The notes below the pieces were generated by a model. It saw only the letters and a list, made by a program, of their open reading frames with translations. It did not search any database and was not told the DNA's origin. The translations under genes and the position numbers were made by a program. DNA of 64,000 nt from Rebecca billardiae RCC1528 (Eukaryota > Haptophyta), in the NCBI GenBank assembly GCA_965240325.2, contig OZ251224.1:558001-622000 (forward strand), written 5' to 3'. Shown here in pieces: positions 44,401 through 54,078 of the stretch (position 1 is the stretch's first letter; every line of letters starts with the position of its first letter).

Positions 44401-44534
44401 GCAGCGGGCATGCGCCGCGTCGCCGGCGGCGGCCGCCCGGCTACGCGGGGCGTGGAGAGCGCGCGGGGCGGGGCGAGGCCCCAGGCGGACGTGCACAGCG
44501 AGGCAATCGCCACGAGCGCGAGAGCCTCGCGCAT
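41440..44534 (-). CDS. Plastid-type ABC1 atypical kinase (UbiB/ABC1K family)
   Basis: Exons 44534-42837 and 42687-41440, joined phase 0 over a GT-AG intron (42688-42836), encode 981 residues. The ATG at 44534 starts a signal-peptide-like segment (MREALALVAIASLCTSAWG) followed by an Arg/Pro/Ser-rich transit-like stretch, the bipartite layout for secondary plastids. ABC1 motifs are complete: KxGQ (FIKLGQALSIRTDL, about 218-230), the Ala-rich loop ASASIGQVYRG (280-290), VAVKVQRP with lysine 301, FVAETDYVHEAAN (357-367), LHCDPHPGNLL (438-448) and LDWGM (458-462). In plastids, ABC1Ks sit on plastoglobules and control prenyl-lipid metabolism. The C-terminal about 400 residues extend beyond the kinase and are Ala/Arg-rich near the end. 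Substrate unknown. Confidence 0.9.
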
Positions 44535-44800
44535 CGTGCCGGCGTGCGCGCTCGCTCGGTGCAGCTGCTGCGCGCGCGCGTTCGTCGCACGTGTACGACG
44601 AGTTGCAGCAGTGCGTGGGATGCGCGGCCAGTAGCCTGGCGCCAGATGCACGAAACTTCTCAGCCGCTGGGCGCAAGGTCGGAAGGTGTCGAGCGGCTTC
44701 GAGGACGGTGCAGTGGGCACACGCGCTGCACTTCCCGCGCGACCGTCCTGAGCCGGAAAATCCCGTGCGCTTTTGCATGCGATGAGTGAAACAATATGAC

Positions 44801-45545
44801 CTCCTGGCTTGCAAACCAAGCCCCCCAAAACCCCTCGCGCGGCGAAAGGCACCGTCCCTTAAGGAGTCGATGCCTTCCGGGAGCTCTTTGAATACGCGTT
44901 GCGCGTGCGCGGGCACTCCCGGACAGCCGCCGCCAAGAAGGCCAGCCTGCGCGCGCCCTCCTCGGTCGTCCCCCGCGGCGCGTGCGCGTCGAGGCGCATG
45001 ACGGGCTTTGCCGTGCACGTCGTGCCCGTGCTCGCGGCTCATGCACGCCTCACGACCGAGATGCATGTCTTGCGCGCCCTCCTTTGGCTCGCACTGCGGT
45101 CTCCTCGCCGACAGCCTTGTGATCACGCGCGCCGCCATTTCAACCGGTTGCTGGCCTGCCAGCTGTCGAGCGTGTGTGTGCGGTCTGATCGATGTCGGCA
45201 TGGCTGCCGGCGAAGCAGTGATATTGAGTACACCCATGCCCATCTCGCAGAAGCAAAAAAGCCGACCTTTGAATGCCCCAGGGGCGCACGCGTGCCCATC
45301 ACGCTCGTCGGACAGGCCTTCTCCAGAACTGCGCTTGCCATCCGGCAGGTCTCTGCGCGCGGAGAGGGCGGCGAGGGCGTCGGCGAGGCGGCACGATTGC
45401 TGCCTACGGGTCTTCTAGCCCCCACAAAGTGCCCGCGCACGGCTGTCACGCCCGCATGCGGCCTTGGGAGCGCTGCGCAGGCGGGCCCACGCGTCGCCCA
45501 GTGCTCGCCATCCCGTTTTGGGGGGCTTGGTTTGCAAGCTCCTGG
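44801..45545. mobile_element. Non-autonomous DNA transposon-like element, 24-bp TIRs and 7-bp target duplication
   Basis: Perfect 24-bp terminal inverted repeats lie at 44808-44831 (beginning CTTGCAAACCAAGCCCC) and 45515-45538. They are flanked directly by identical 7-bp repeats CTCCTGG at 44801-44807 and 45539-45545. The 731-bp interior has no transposase-like frame. This is the structure of a MITE or deletion derivative of a cut-and-paste transposon. If one base is assigned to the TIR instead, the duplication reads as 5 bp, so the family cannot be set. It sits in the head-to-head spacer of the ABC1 kinase and MFS genes, about 270 bp from the kinase start. Confidence 0.88.
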
Positions 45546-46027
45546 GCGCCTGGCGGCTTGGCAGGCGTTCCCTTCTCTCGGTGTGGTGCTCACCAGCGAT
45601 GAACGGCTGTGAGCAGAGCTGCTCCCCTCCGCGAGCTCAGAATGATGCCTGGACAGCCCTCGCGCGAGCACGACCTCCTAGGCGACAGCGAATGTCCAGG
45701 TAGCTTCGCGTACGTCCCCTCTCCGATGGCGATGAGGCTGCTGCCCATCGTCGTGAGATGCGCGCGCAAAGTGCGGGCCGCATCCTTCGAGGCCAGCCGC
45801 GCGTGCTGCGCGCAGCACGCAGAGCAGCAGTTGAGCTCCGCGCATGATGGAGCGCGTGACGACAGCGAGCGCCGTTGCTCTCGCCTGGTTGCCCTGCGGC
45901 TGGTCACACGGCTACCATGAAAAACGGAAGTGCTTCCCGCCGCCATCGCCGAACTTGGACCCTGCCGCCGATCGACAGCGACCGGGGCGGGCTCTCAGCC
46001 GCTCATCAGGACCGACGCGGCCACTGG
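45546..46027. other. Remaining spacer upstream of the first MFS gene
   Basis: No gene recognised. The MFS open frame extends back to 45875, with an in-frame ATG at 45917 as an alternative start. Confidence 0.5.
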
Positions 46028-47757
46028 ATGGTGAGCTGCGTGCGCGCGGCGCTGCTCGTCGCTCTGAGCACGCCCCCCGTCGCGCTCGGGCGCAGCCGGG
46101 CGCAGCTGCCCTGCGTACGGCCCCCGTGCCTCTCGCGCGCGCCGCGCGCGCGCCGCTGCGCCGCACGGGCGATGCCGGAGCCGGGGAAAGAGCTGCCCCT
46201 CAAGCGCTCCAAGTCTGAGAGCCTCTCCGAGGACGAGGAGCTGCTGCCGTTCCCGTCGGCGCCGCGCGCGGGCCGCTTGCTGCTGCCGCTGCTACTCGCG
46301 GCGTACGTGCACAACCAGTGGTCCCGCTCGCTCATCTACTACGTCGTCGACTTTGGCGACACCGACGCGCCCGGCTCCGCGCAGAAGCTGATGAACGCTG
46401 AGCTCGGCTTTGGGCCGGGCACGTACTCGGTGCTGGCGACGATTGCGTTCTCGGCGCTGTTCGCGCCGCTCAGCCTGATCGCCGGCTCGGCGTCCGACGT
46501 CGGCGACCGCGCGTTCATCACATGGGCCTCGCTGCTCGGCTGGTCGGCCGCGACCGCGTGGCAAGGCTCGGCGCACTCGGTGTGGGAGGTGGCGGCGTCG
46601 CGCTCGATGCAGGGCGTGGCGCAGGCGTTCACCACGCCGGCGGCGTACACGCTGCTCGCCGACGCGACGCCGCCAGCGCGCCGCGGCACCGTCAACTCCG
46701 TGTACACCACCGGCGTGTACATCGGCGGCGGGCTCGCCGCGCTGTCCATCATTCTGGACCGGGCGCTGGGGTGGCGCGGCGCCGAGTGGGCGGTCGCGGG
46801 CGTGGGCGGCGTGACGGCGATCGCGTGCGCGGCGCTGCTGGAGGACCCGCGCGAGGCCGCGCGCGCGCGCGGGCTCGCGGTCGCCTCCGCCTCGTCCACC
46901 GACTCCACCGCCGACGCCGTGCGCGCGCGGATCGCCGAGCAGCTCAGCTCCCTGCAGCGCACCGCCGAGGCGGTGGCAGACTCGCCCGCCACGCAGCTGC
47001 TGCTCGCGTCCGCGGCGCTGCGCTTCTGCGCGGGCTTCTCGATCGCGGTGTGGATCGGGCCGTGGGGGCGGCTGGTCTTCCCCGACCGCGAGGCCGACTT
47101 CGCCGTCGCCAAGGCGCTCATATCGTGCTTGGGCGGCGGCTTCTCCGTGCGCGCCGCGCGAAGCGACGCCGGGTGCCGCGGCGTGGCCACGCGCCACGCG
47201 CGCCGCGCCCTGCGCCGGCGCTGCTCGCGAGCGCGCGCGCGCGTGACCGCGCGCGCGCACATGCCACCCCGCGCGCCCTCCGCTCGGCGCGTCCACAGGC
47301 GGTGGCCGGCGGCGTGCTCTCGGACAAGCTGAGCCAGCGCGGCGGCGAGGGCCGCCGGCTGTGGGTGCCCGTCGCGGGCTCGGTGCTCGCTGCGCTGTGC
47401 TGGCTGCTGATGCTGGACGCTTCCACCTTTGAGCTTGCGATGTGCTGGCTGCTGCTGCAGTACCTGTGTGCGGAGTGCTGGTTCGGGTCGACGGTGGCGG
47501 TGCTGCAGCAGCTGCTGCCGGACGACGTGCAGGGCGGCGCGCAGGGCGCCTTCTCGATGCTCACCGTCGTGGGCAACCTCGCGCCGCTGCTGATCGGCGC
47601 GCTGCAGGAGACGCGCGCGCTCCCGGACGTGCTGCGCGAGGTGGTGCCCGCACTGTACGTGGCGTCGGCGCTGTGCTTTGCCGTCACCGCGCGCAAGGTA
47701 GCGACTGTGCGCACGGGCGCCAAGAGCGGCCCCAACTTCCTCGATGACTTCCCTTGA
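46028..47757 (+). CDS. Major facilitator superfamily transporter, spinster-like (paralog A)
   Basis: Exons 46028-47146 and 47299-47757 joined phase 0 across a GT-AG intron (47147-47298) give 525 residues. The chosen ATG yields a hydrophobic signal (CVRAALLVALSTPPVALG) and an Arg-rich leader, suggesting organelle or secretory targeting; ATG 45917 would lengthen it. The MFS core has about 12 helices; SLLGWSAATAWQGSAHS, SRSMQGVAQAFTTPAAYTLLAD and RRGTVNSVYTTGVYIGGGLAA carry the A-like and helix-4/5 motifs of spinster-type transporters. Substrate unknown (family members move sphingosine-phosphate, lysolipids or sugars). It is paralogous to the gene at 49400, with strongly matching central segments and the intron at the same codon. 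Confidence 0.88.
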
Positions 47758-48136
47758 GGCGAGGTGGCATACGCACTTCATCCGCTGCGACGCTGCTTAC
47801 AAGGGGATGGCCCTCCGGGCCTCCGGGCCGGCCCTGCTGTCAGCTGCGCGCGTGATTAATAGCAGCTTGTGATGGTCCGTATCACGCCGCGACATGCTCG
47901 GGCTGCTCGGCGAGTCGGCGTCGGCGACACGTCGCCTGCTGCAGAGTGCAGCAGCCAGCAGTCGTGCCGATGACCGGTCGGACGTCGTGCACTGCTTCTT
48001 ATTCGGCGGATGCGGGATGGCTATGCCTATTGGCTTCGGATTGACAGACATCACTCAATCAGTCCGAGTAGTGAATCAGTCAAAGGCGGCAGGCCAATCA
48101 GGATGCAGTGAGCTAGTGCCAGGTATATATAAATCA
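47758..48136. other. Tail-to-tail spacer
   Basis: Between MFS paralog A and the GNAT gene. No gene recognised. Confidence 0.55.
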
Positions 48137-49216
48137 TCATGCGAGGTCGTAGCCTGCTGCCAGAACCTCGTGAGCGGGCAGACCGTTGCATGCGAGCAGC
48201 CCGACTGCGCTTTCTGCCGCCCCACGGTCGCGGAGCAGGATTGGCGGCCTGCGGATCATGAGGAGCGCGGGCTCGGGCTGTGGCGGGCCGACCGGCCCAA
48301 AGCCGAGCTGTTCATGCACGATGGACGCCGCTCGGCCACCACGACCGAGCAGCACGAACGCTCGGCAGGAAAGCTGGCCATTCGCTGCGGGGCTCGCCCT
48401 CGCAGCTGCCATTGCGCCGACGAGAACATTGCGCACCGCCGCCTCCGCCTCAGGCGCCCGCTCCCAGCGACTAGCCAGCACTGGGCCGATGAAGGTGCCG
48501 TCAGCGCCCCATGGCCGCCCAAATGCGCATGCCAGCAAGCCGAAGTCGTCGCGCACGCCGAGTGCAAGGTGCGGCCATTCCGCGTACCACGCGCGGAGAG
48601 CCGCTGCGCGAGTCGCTGTCTCCGCGCGCAGCGCCTCCTCCAGCTCATCCCGGCCGAGGGCGCGCGCGGTCGGTGCTGCGCTCGATGGCGCCGGCAAGGG
48701 TGGCCGCAGCACCCTGCCCAGCAGCGTGACCGGGGCGTGGCCCTCGAAGCCGAGCGAGCGGTACAAGGGCTGAGCCGGTGCAGTGCCTATGAGCCCGAGC
48801 GTGTCTTCGCTCGCGCCCCGGACGAGCCGCTCGCACAGCACACGCGCAAGGCCGCGGCCACGCCAGCCCGTGTCTGTAACCACATAGCTCAGCCATGACG
48901 TGCGCATGTCGATGCGGAGCATTGCCGCGCAGCTGACGAGCTCGGAACCGGCAAAATGGCCGAGCGCGGCGCTTGGGCCGCTCGAGTCCGCCTCGATGAG
49001 CCGGAGGATCAGCTCGATGTCCGACACCGGCTGGTCCCAGTGCTGCGCTGCCGCGAGGCGTGCGACAGCCGGGACGTCACGCGCGACGAGCGGTCGGATC
49101 GCGAGCGGCACGTGTGAGCTGTAGGTGGTATACGCGTCTGAATGCCTGAGGCGAACGAAGCTCGCGACGCGTGGTGACCGTCCGCGCAGCGTGCGCGCGG
49201 CACGGAAGGCGTCCAT
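48137..49216 (-). CDS. GNAT-family N-acetyltransferase
   Basis: 359 residues from ATG 49216, chosen because earlier codons in the open frame would overlap the divergent MFS gene. The GNAT fold is seen in LAIRPLVARDVPAVARLAAAQHW (beta1-alpha1), SWLSYVVTDTGWRGRGLARVLCERLV with the acetyl-CoA pyrophosphate loop (RGRGLA), and LGLIGTAPAQPLYRSLGFEG (beta5/alpha4). A second, GNAT-like C-terminal half follows (ALRAWYAEWPHLALGVRDD..., IVHEQLGFGPVG), so the protein appears to be a two-domain acetyltransferase. Substrate unknown. The gene lies reversed between the two MFS paralogs. Confidence 0.86.
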   Translation of the reverse strand: MDAFRAARTLRGRSPRVASFVRLRHSDAYTTYSSHVPLAIRPLVARDVPAVARLAAAQHWDQPVSDIELILRLIEADSSGPSAALGHFAGSELVSCAAMLRIDMRTSWLSYVVTDTGWRGRGLARVLCERLVRGASEDTLGLIGTAPAQPLYRSLGFEGHAPVTLLGRVLRPPLPAPSSAAPTARALGRDELEEALRAETATRAAALRAWYAEWPHLALGVRDDFGLLACAFGRPWGADGTFIGPVLASRWERAPEAEAAVRNVLVGAMAAARASPAANGQLSCRAFVLLGRGGRAASIVHEQLGFGPVGPPQPEPALLMIRRPPILLRDRGAAESAVGLLACNGLPAHEVLAAGYDLA

Positions 49217-49399
49217 TCGTGCGTCCGGAAGTCTGGTGCGGCGGGCATCACCGTGGGCATCAAGGGATTCAAGGCCTTCCCGCCTTCCCAGTCTCAATTT
49301 CAAAGTCCGGGTCGCTACCGGTACTCGCTCGGCCCTTGATTGAGAGAGTCGAGACTGGCGAGTGGAGCTGAAACCGTCAAGCTTGCTTGGCTCGTCCAG
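49217..49399. promoter_or_regulatory. Head-to-head promoter region of GNAT and MFS paralog B
   Basis: 183 bp between the start codons of divergent genes; both promoters must be here or in the 5' ends of the genes. Confidence 0.5.
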
Positions 49400-51141
49400 A
49401 TGAGCCAGGACGCCGCGTCCGCCGCGGCGCCGCTCCTCCCCCGCGATGAAGGCAACGGCGGCAATGCCCTCGAGCCATCGCGTGCGCGACAAGCAGCCCA
49501 GCCTGTGGAAGCCGTCTCGCACAGCAGCGAGTCCTCCACAGCCGCGCGCGGCGGAGGGCGCGCGCCGTCCACCGCGGCCGCCTATGGCGTGCTCTTCCTG
49601 CTGCTTGTCGTGTACATCCACAATCAGTGGACGCGCTCGCTGATCTACTACGTGGTCGACTTCAGCGATCTCGCCGAGAGCGCCCCTGACGCCGACGTCG
49701 TGCTGATGAACGAGGCCGTCGGCTTCTCGGCCGCCACGTACGGCGCGATGGCATCGCTCGCCTTCACGGCCGTCTTTGCGCCCGTCAGCCTGCTCGCGGG
49801 CACGGCGGCGGACCGGTGCGACCGCTCGCTGATCACGTGGCTCTCGCTGCTCGGCTGGTCCGCCGCGACCGCGTGGCAGGGCTTCGCCACCTCCGTGTGG
49901 GAGGTGATTGGCTCGCGCGCCGTGCAGGGCCTGGCGCAGGCGTTCACCACGCCCGCCGCGTACACGCTGCTCGCGGACGTGACGCCGGCGTCGCGGCGCG
50001 GCGCGGTGAACTCGATCTACGCGTGCGGCGTGTATATTGGCGCGGGTGCCTCGGCGCTCAGCATCCTCCTCGACCGGCGGTACGGCTGGCGCATGACGCT
50101 GTGGATCGCGGGCGGCGCGGGCGGCGCCCTCGCCCTGTTGAGCATGGCCGCGCTGCGCGACCGGCTGGGCGGGCAGAAGGGCTGCAGGTGCGCGTGCCCG
50201 GCGCCGCGGCTCGCGCCGGGCCAGGCGTCGTCGTTCTCGGCGTCGTTCGCGCGCACGCTCTGCGTCATCGCCGCGAGGCCCGCCGTCGCCCTCCTCTTCG
50301 TCTCCTCCGTGCTGCGCTTCAGCGCGGGCCTCTCGGTCGCGGTGTGGGTGGCGCCGTGGGCGAGGCTGTCCTACCCGCAGCGGCAGGAGAGCTTCGCGCT
50401 CGCCAAGGCGTTCATCTCGATCGTCGGCGGGAGCGTGTCGGTGCGTGCGCCCAGGGCGATGGCGCGTGCGCCGCGCGGCGGCGCGCGCGGGCGGCGCTCA
50501 CGCGCGGCCGCGCTCCTCTGACTCCCCTCCGCTCCTGCCCCGCCCGTGCGTGCCGCCGCGGCCAGGCGGTGTGCGGGGGCGCGCTTTCCGACCGGCTGAG
50601 TCGGACGCGCGGCGGGGAGGGCGAGCGGCTGTGGGTGCCGCTGGTGGGCCTGTCGCTCGCCGCGGTGTTCTGGGTGCTCGCGCTCACCTCGTCCACCTTC
50701 GAGCGCGCGATGAGCTTCCTGCTCCTCCAGTTCCTCGCCGCGGAGTGCTGGTTTGGCCCCACGGTCGCGGTGATGCAGTACCAGCTGCCCGTGGACGTGC
50801 AGGGCGGCGCGCAGGGGGTCTTCTCCACGCTGATGGTGGCGGGCAACGCGGCGCCCGTGGCGATCGGCGCGCTGCAGCGCACGTGGCCGCTGCCCGTGGT
50901 GCTGCGAGCCGTCGTGCCCGCGCTGTACGCCGGCTCGGCGCTGTGCTTTGCGCTCACCCTCGGCCTGCAGAGGCGCGCCGAGTGGCGCGCGCGCGCGGCT
51001 GTGCGCCCGATGCACGCGCCGAGCAGCGGCGTCGCGTCAGAGGCGCACTCGGCGCCGATCCCGGCAGATCGCGCGGCAGCGGCCGAGCACTCCCGCCACC
51101 GCCACGCTCTCGAGTCAGTGGGCCGGCAGCCGACTCTCTGA
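49400..51141 (+). CDS. Major facilitator superfamily transporter, spinster-like (paralog B)
   Basis: Exons 49400-50440 and 50566-51141 (GT-AG intron 50441-50565, phase 0) encode 538 residues from MSQDAASAAAPLLP. Twelve predicted helices; matching blocks with paralog A include HNQWTRSLIYYVVDF, LLGWSAATAWQGFATSVWEV, VQGLAQAFTTPAAYTLLAD and AECWFGPTVAVMQ. Unlike paralog A it lacks an N-terminal signal and instead begins with an acidic, dileucine-like cytosolic tail (APLLPRDE), which suggests a different membrane. The C-terminal tail is longer and His/Ala-rich. The pair arose by duplication before both kept the same intron site. Substrate unknown. Confidence 0.88.
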
Positions 51142-51527
51142 GCCCGATGCCGAGCAGAGACGGCTGACCTCGTCTGGTGACCTCCCGACTGGTCGAGTGC
51201 CGACCCGCGCCGCCGACGGGCCACTCCCGCGACTCCCGTCGGCCGACTGGGGCCCTGTGGAATCGGCTGGCATCTCACTCTGAGCAGCCTGACCGTGATG
51301 TGGCGGCAGTAATAATTAAAATAATACATGATGCCTCGCCAAATATGAAATCGTTCATCGATAAGTCATGTCACATCAGATATCTGTCGTCCGAATTTGA
51401 CTGTTCCGAGTCCACCCGTTCCACGGGGTGTTGTTCCGCCTCCAGGCGCCCCGCACCCGGCTCGTGGCGGCAGGATGGCGATCAAGTGGCGCGTGGCCGA
51501 CGTGCGGCCCGAGAGAAACGTGACTTG
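51142..51527. other. Spacer downstream of MFS paralog B
   Basis: Contains a short AT-rich stretch (51305-51400). No gene recognised. Confidence 0.5.
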
Positions 51528-52511
51528 GGCGCCGCGCGCCGCGCTGGCGGGGCGGCCGGGACCCACGCGCGCCTTCGAACCCCCGGCGCCCGCGTGCTCA
51601 TCGGCTTCCTCCGCCTGCGAGTAGCCCACGACCGCGCCCGCCGCGCTCTTTGAGTGGGTTGACCGCGCCCGAGCCTGCTCGCCGCCGAGCGCAGGGATGA
51701 GTTGAGCACGGCGCGAGGCGGCGATCGCGGTCGGGCGATCGCATGAGCCCATTCGGGCCCCATCTGCCACGGCGCGACCGCTTCAGCATGCGTATGTGAC
51801 GCCACTTGTCATGGTTGTCTCATGTCGGGTAGCAGGTGAGCACTGTCGGCCAGCATGTCCGCGCGCGCGCGCGCGCTCGCGCAAGGCTATACGGGTCGGA
51901 TGCCGCTCCGTGGCGTCTCGTGATGTCTGCACTACGCAAACTGGCTGGCACGATTGGTCCGCATCTGTAGTTATGCGACGCCTGCCGTGTTCGCGACGAG
52001 AACTCAAGCAAGTTCTTCTGGCGACCAGAGTTGCCGTCAGCATTGACGCACGTTGCGAGCTGGCAGAGCAGTGAAGGTCATGCCCTTGCTGGCCCACGCT
52101 GGGCAATACACGGTAATCAGCATGTCCTGATGCCAACTGTGATGTGTTTCCGACCCGTCTGGCCCTGCACAGGCGCGGCGCGCGCGGACACGCTGGCCGA
52201 CAGTGCTCGCCCGCTACCCGACATCCATGACAAGTGGGGTCACATACGCATTCTGAAGCGGTCGCGCCGTGGCAGATGGGGCCCAAATGGGCTCATGCGA
52301 TCGCCCGACCGCGATCGCCGCCTCGCGCCGTGCTCAACTCATCCCTGCGCTCGGCGGCGAGCAGGCTCGGGCGCGGTCAACCCACTCAAAGAGCGCGGCG
52401 GGCGCGGTCGTGGGCTACTCGCAGGCGGAGGAAGCCGATGAGCACGCGGGCGCCGGGGGTTCGAAGGCGCGCGTGGGTCCCGGCCACCCCGCCAGCGCGG
52501 CGCGCGGCGCA
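51528..52511. repeat. Second long inverted repeat, arms about 350 bp with diverging inner ends
   Basis: Left arm about 51528-51900 and right arm about 52145-52511 are reverse complements. The outer about 240 bases pair as x with 104039-x with few mismatches; inwards, indels and substitutions increase (e.g. around 51800-51900 against 52145-52240). The spacer is about 250-300 bp with no gene. No sequence similarity to the 24265-26412 repeat was noticed. Foldback-element structure, no transposase. Confidence 0.9.
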
Positions 52512-52617
52512 AACAGCAACTCCTCGACAGCAGAGCGCGTGGATCGCCGCGACGTCGACGTCGCCCGCCCGCCCCCGCCCCCTCTCAACGGCCGCGGCCC
52601 CGCGTGCGCCCACTGTG

Positions 52618-52663
52618 GTCCGGGAGCTCATAGGTCGTGTCACGACCTATGCCGCTCCCGGAC
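52618..52663. repeat. 46-bp near-perfect palindrome (strong hairpin)
   Basis: A 10-bp outer stem (GTCCGGGAGC with GCTCCCGGAC) and an 11-bp inner stem (CATAGGTCGTG with CACGACCTATG) flank a one-base centre, with a one/two-base bulge between stems. It lies between the right arm of the inverted repeat and the 3' end of the EF-hand gene. Confidence 0.9.
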
Positions 52664-52903
52664 CATGTCCGAACTAATCGCCTTTCTGGAACGGGTGGTT
52701 CGGGCAAGCACTCTTGTCTCTTCACTCTTCAGACTTCAACTTGGACTGCACCCGTGCCGTACGGGCGTACGTGCCGCTGACGATGTGATTGTGAATGTGA
52801 ATCGGATGTGCCGGGCCCGCCACATCACAGCGGCAGCATCACTGCGAGCAGAGCAAGTCTCGTCCGCACGCCATCCGCCAGCGGCAGCGTCGGCCACGAC
52901 GCG

Positions 52904-53920
52904 TTATGCGTGCGCCGTCACAGTGATGGGCTGCAGCTTGTCGAGCGGCAGCTCAGCAGCAAGGAACTCAGCGTAGTCGTCAGCTGTGAACTTAGACACG
53001 ACTGAGACCGCAAAGTCCTTATGGCAGAACAGGATGTCGTCTTCCTTGGTGAGCATCTTGCCGAGGAAGCCGCCTTTCCAATCGCCGTCCAGCCCAACGG
53101 CGGCCGCCACCTGCGGCTGGTCGAGCAGCTCGAGCGGCACCGCGTCCGCGCTCGCAAACTGCGAGGTGAGCGGCGGCGCTGCGTTCGAGCACAGCAACAC
53201 GAGCTCGTACCCGCGCTTGAGGGCGAGCACGATCTTGGTTCGCATCTCGGCCCGCGCATCCTCGAGCGACATTGTCTTCTTCATGTTCACCTCGACCACG
53301 TACTTCTTCAGCTCGACCAGCTGGTGCCCGGAGTAGGAGTAGAACGTCTCCAGCGGCGTGTAGCCATCCCCAGAGCCCGTGCGGTCGAGCAGCAGAGGCG
53401 TCTTGCCCTTGTCGCGCGCCGCATCGAGCGCGGCCTGCAGCATGTCGAGCTTGCACGACCACACGCCGTCGGTCGCAAAGGACTGGGTCGCAGCCACGCG
53501 CTCGGCCGCCCGCGCCCCCTCCGCCGCCTCCCGCTTGGCCGCCTCCGCTGCCCTGAACTCATCTACGGCGCTCACAAAGCCCACATGCCATGCGACAAAC
53601 TGCTCTTCGCGCACGGCCCCTTCGGCCGCTCCCGATCCGGCCTCGCGGTACTGCTTCTTGATGTACAGCCCCATCTCGTTCTCTCTGAGGTAGCCCGCCT
53701 CCTCGTGGACGTCCTTGATCACCTGCGCAAACTCCTTGAGATTGAGCGCGCCATCCTGGTCCTCGTCGTACTGCGTGAAGACGGCCTTGCTGCGCTCCTG
53801 CTGCGCGCGGCGCGCGGCTTCCTCGGGCGAGACAGCCTCTGGCTCCTCGGCTGCCTTCGCCTTGGTGCCGCCACTCTTCGGCTTCGTGCCGGCCGGCTTC
53901 GCCTGCTTGACGGGCGGCAT
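52904..53920 (-). CDS. EF-hand protein with a conserved C-terminal domain of unknown function
   Basis: 338 residues from ATG 53920, intronless. A Lys/Pro/Ala-rich N terminus (about 1-45) leads to one complete calcium-binding EF-hand loop at 52-63 (DEDQDGALNLKE) and a weaker second helix-loop-helix (about 80-105). The C-terminal half (about 165-330) contains LLLDRTGSGDGYTPLETFYSY, VVEVNMKKTMSLEDARAEMRTKIVLALKRGYELVLLCSNAAPPL and a terminal QPITVTAHA. This half looks like a nucleotide-handling or flagellar-protein module but I cannot assign it. Calcium sensing in the flagellum or cytosol is a reasonable inference only. Head-to-head with the GT8-like gene, 125-158 bp between starts. Confidence 0.8.
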   Translation of the reverse strand: MPPVKQAKPAGTKPKSGGTKAKAAEEPEAVSPEEAARRAQQERSKAVFTQYDEDQDGALNLKEFAQVIKDVHEEAGYLRENEMGLYIKKQYREAGSGAAEGAVREEQFVAWHVGFVSAVDEFRAAEAAKREAAEGARAAERVAATQSFATDGVWSCKLDMLQAALDAARDKGKTPLLLDRTGSGDGYTPLETFYSYSGHQLVELKKYVVEVNMKKTMSLEDARAEMRTKIVLALKRGYELVLLCSNAAPPLTSQFASADAVPLELLDQPQVAAAVGLDGDWKGGFLGKMLTKEDDILFCHKDFAVSVVSKFTADDYAEFLAAELPLDKLQPITVTAHA

Positions 53921-54078
53921 GGGAGGACCGACAGGACTTTTCAGTGGCCACCAACCTCCCGGACCCGGTGGGAAGCTTCGGAATCTCGCGGCGGCGGCGC
54001 AAGCGGCGAGCCAGCGTGTGCATCCATCCCCTTGAGCTCGTGCCAATGATGGCAGCTGGGCGCGAGCGCGCAGCGGGC

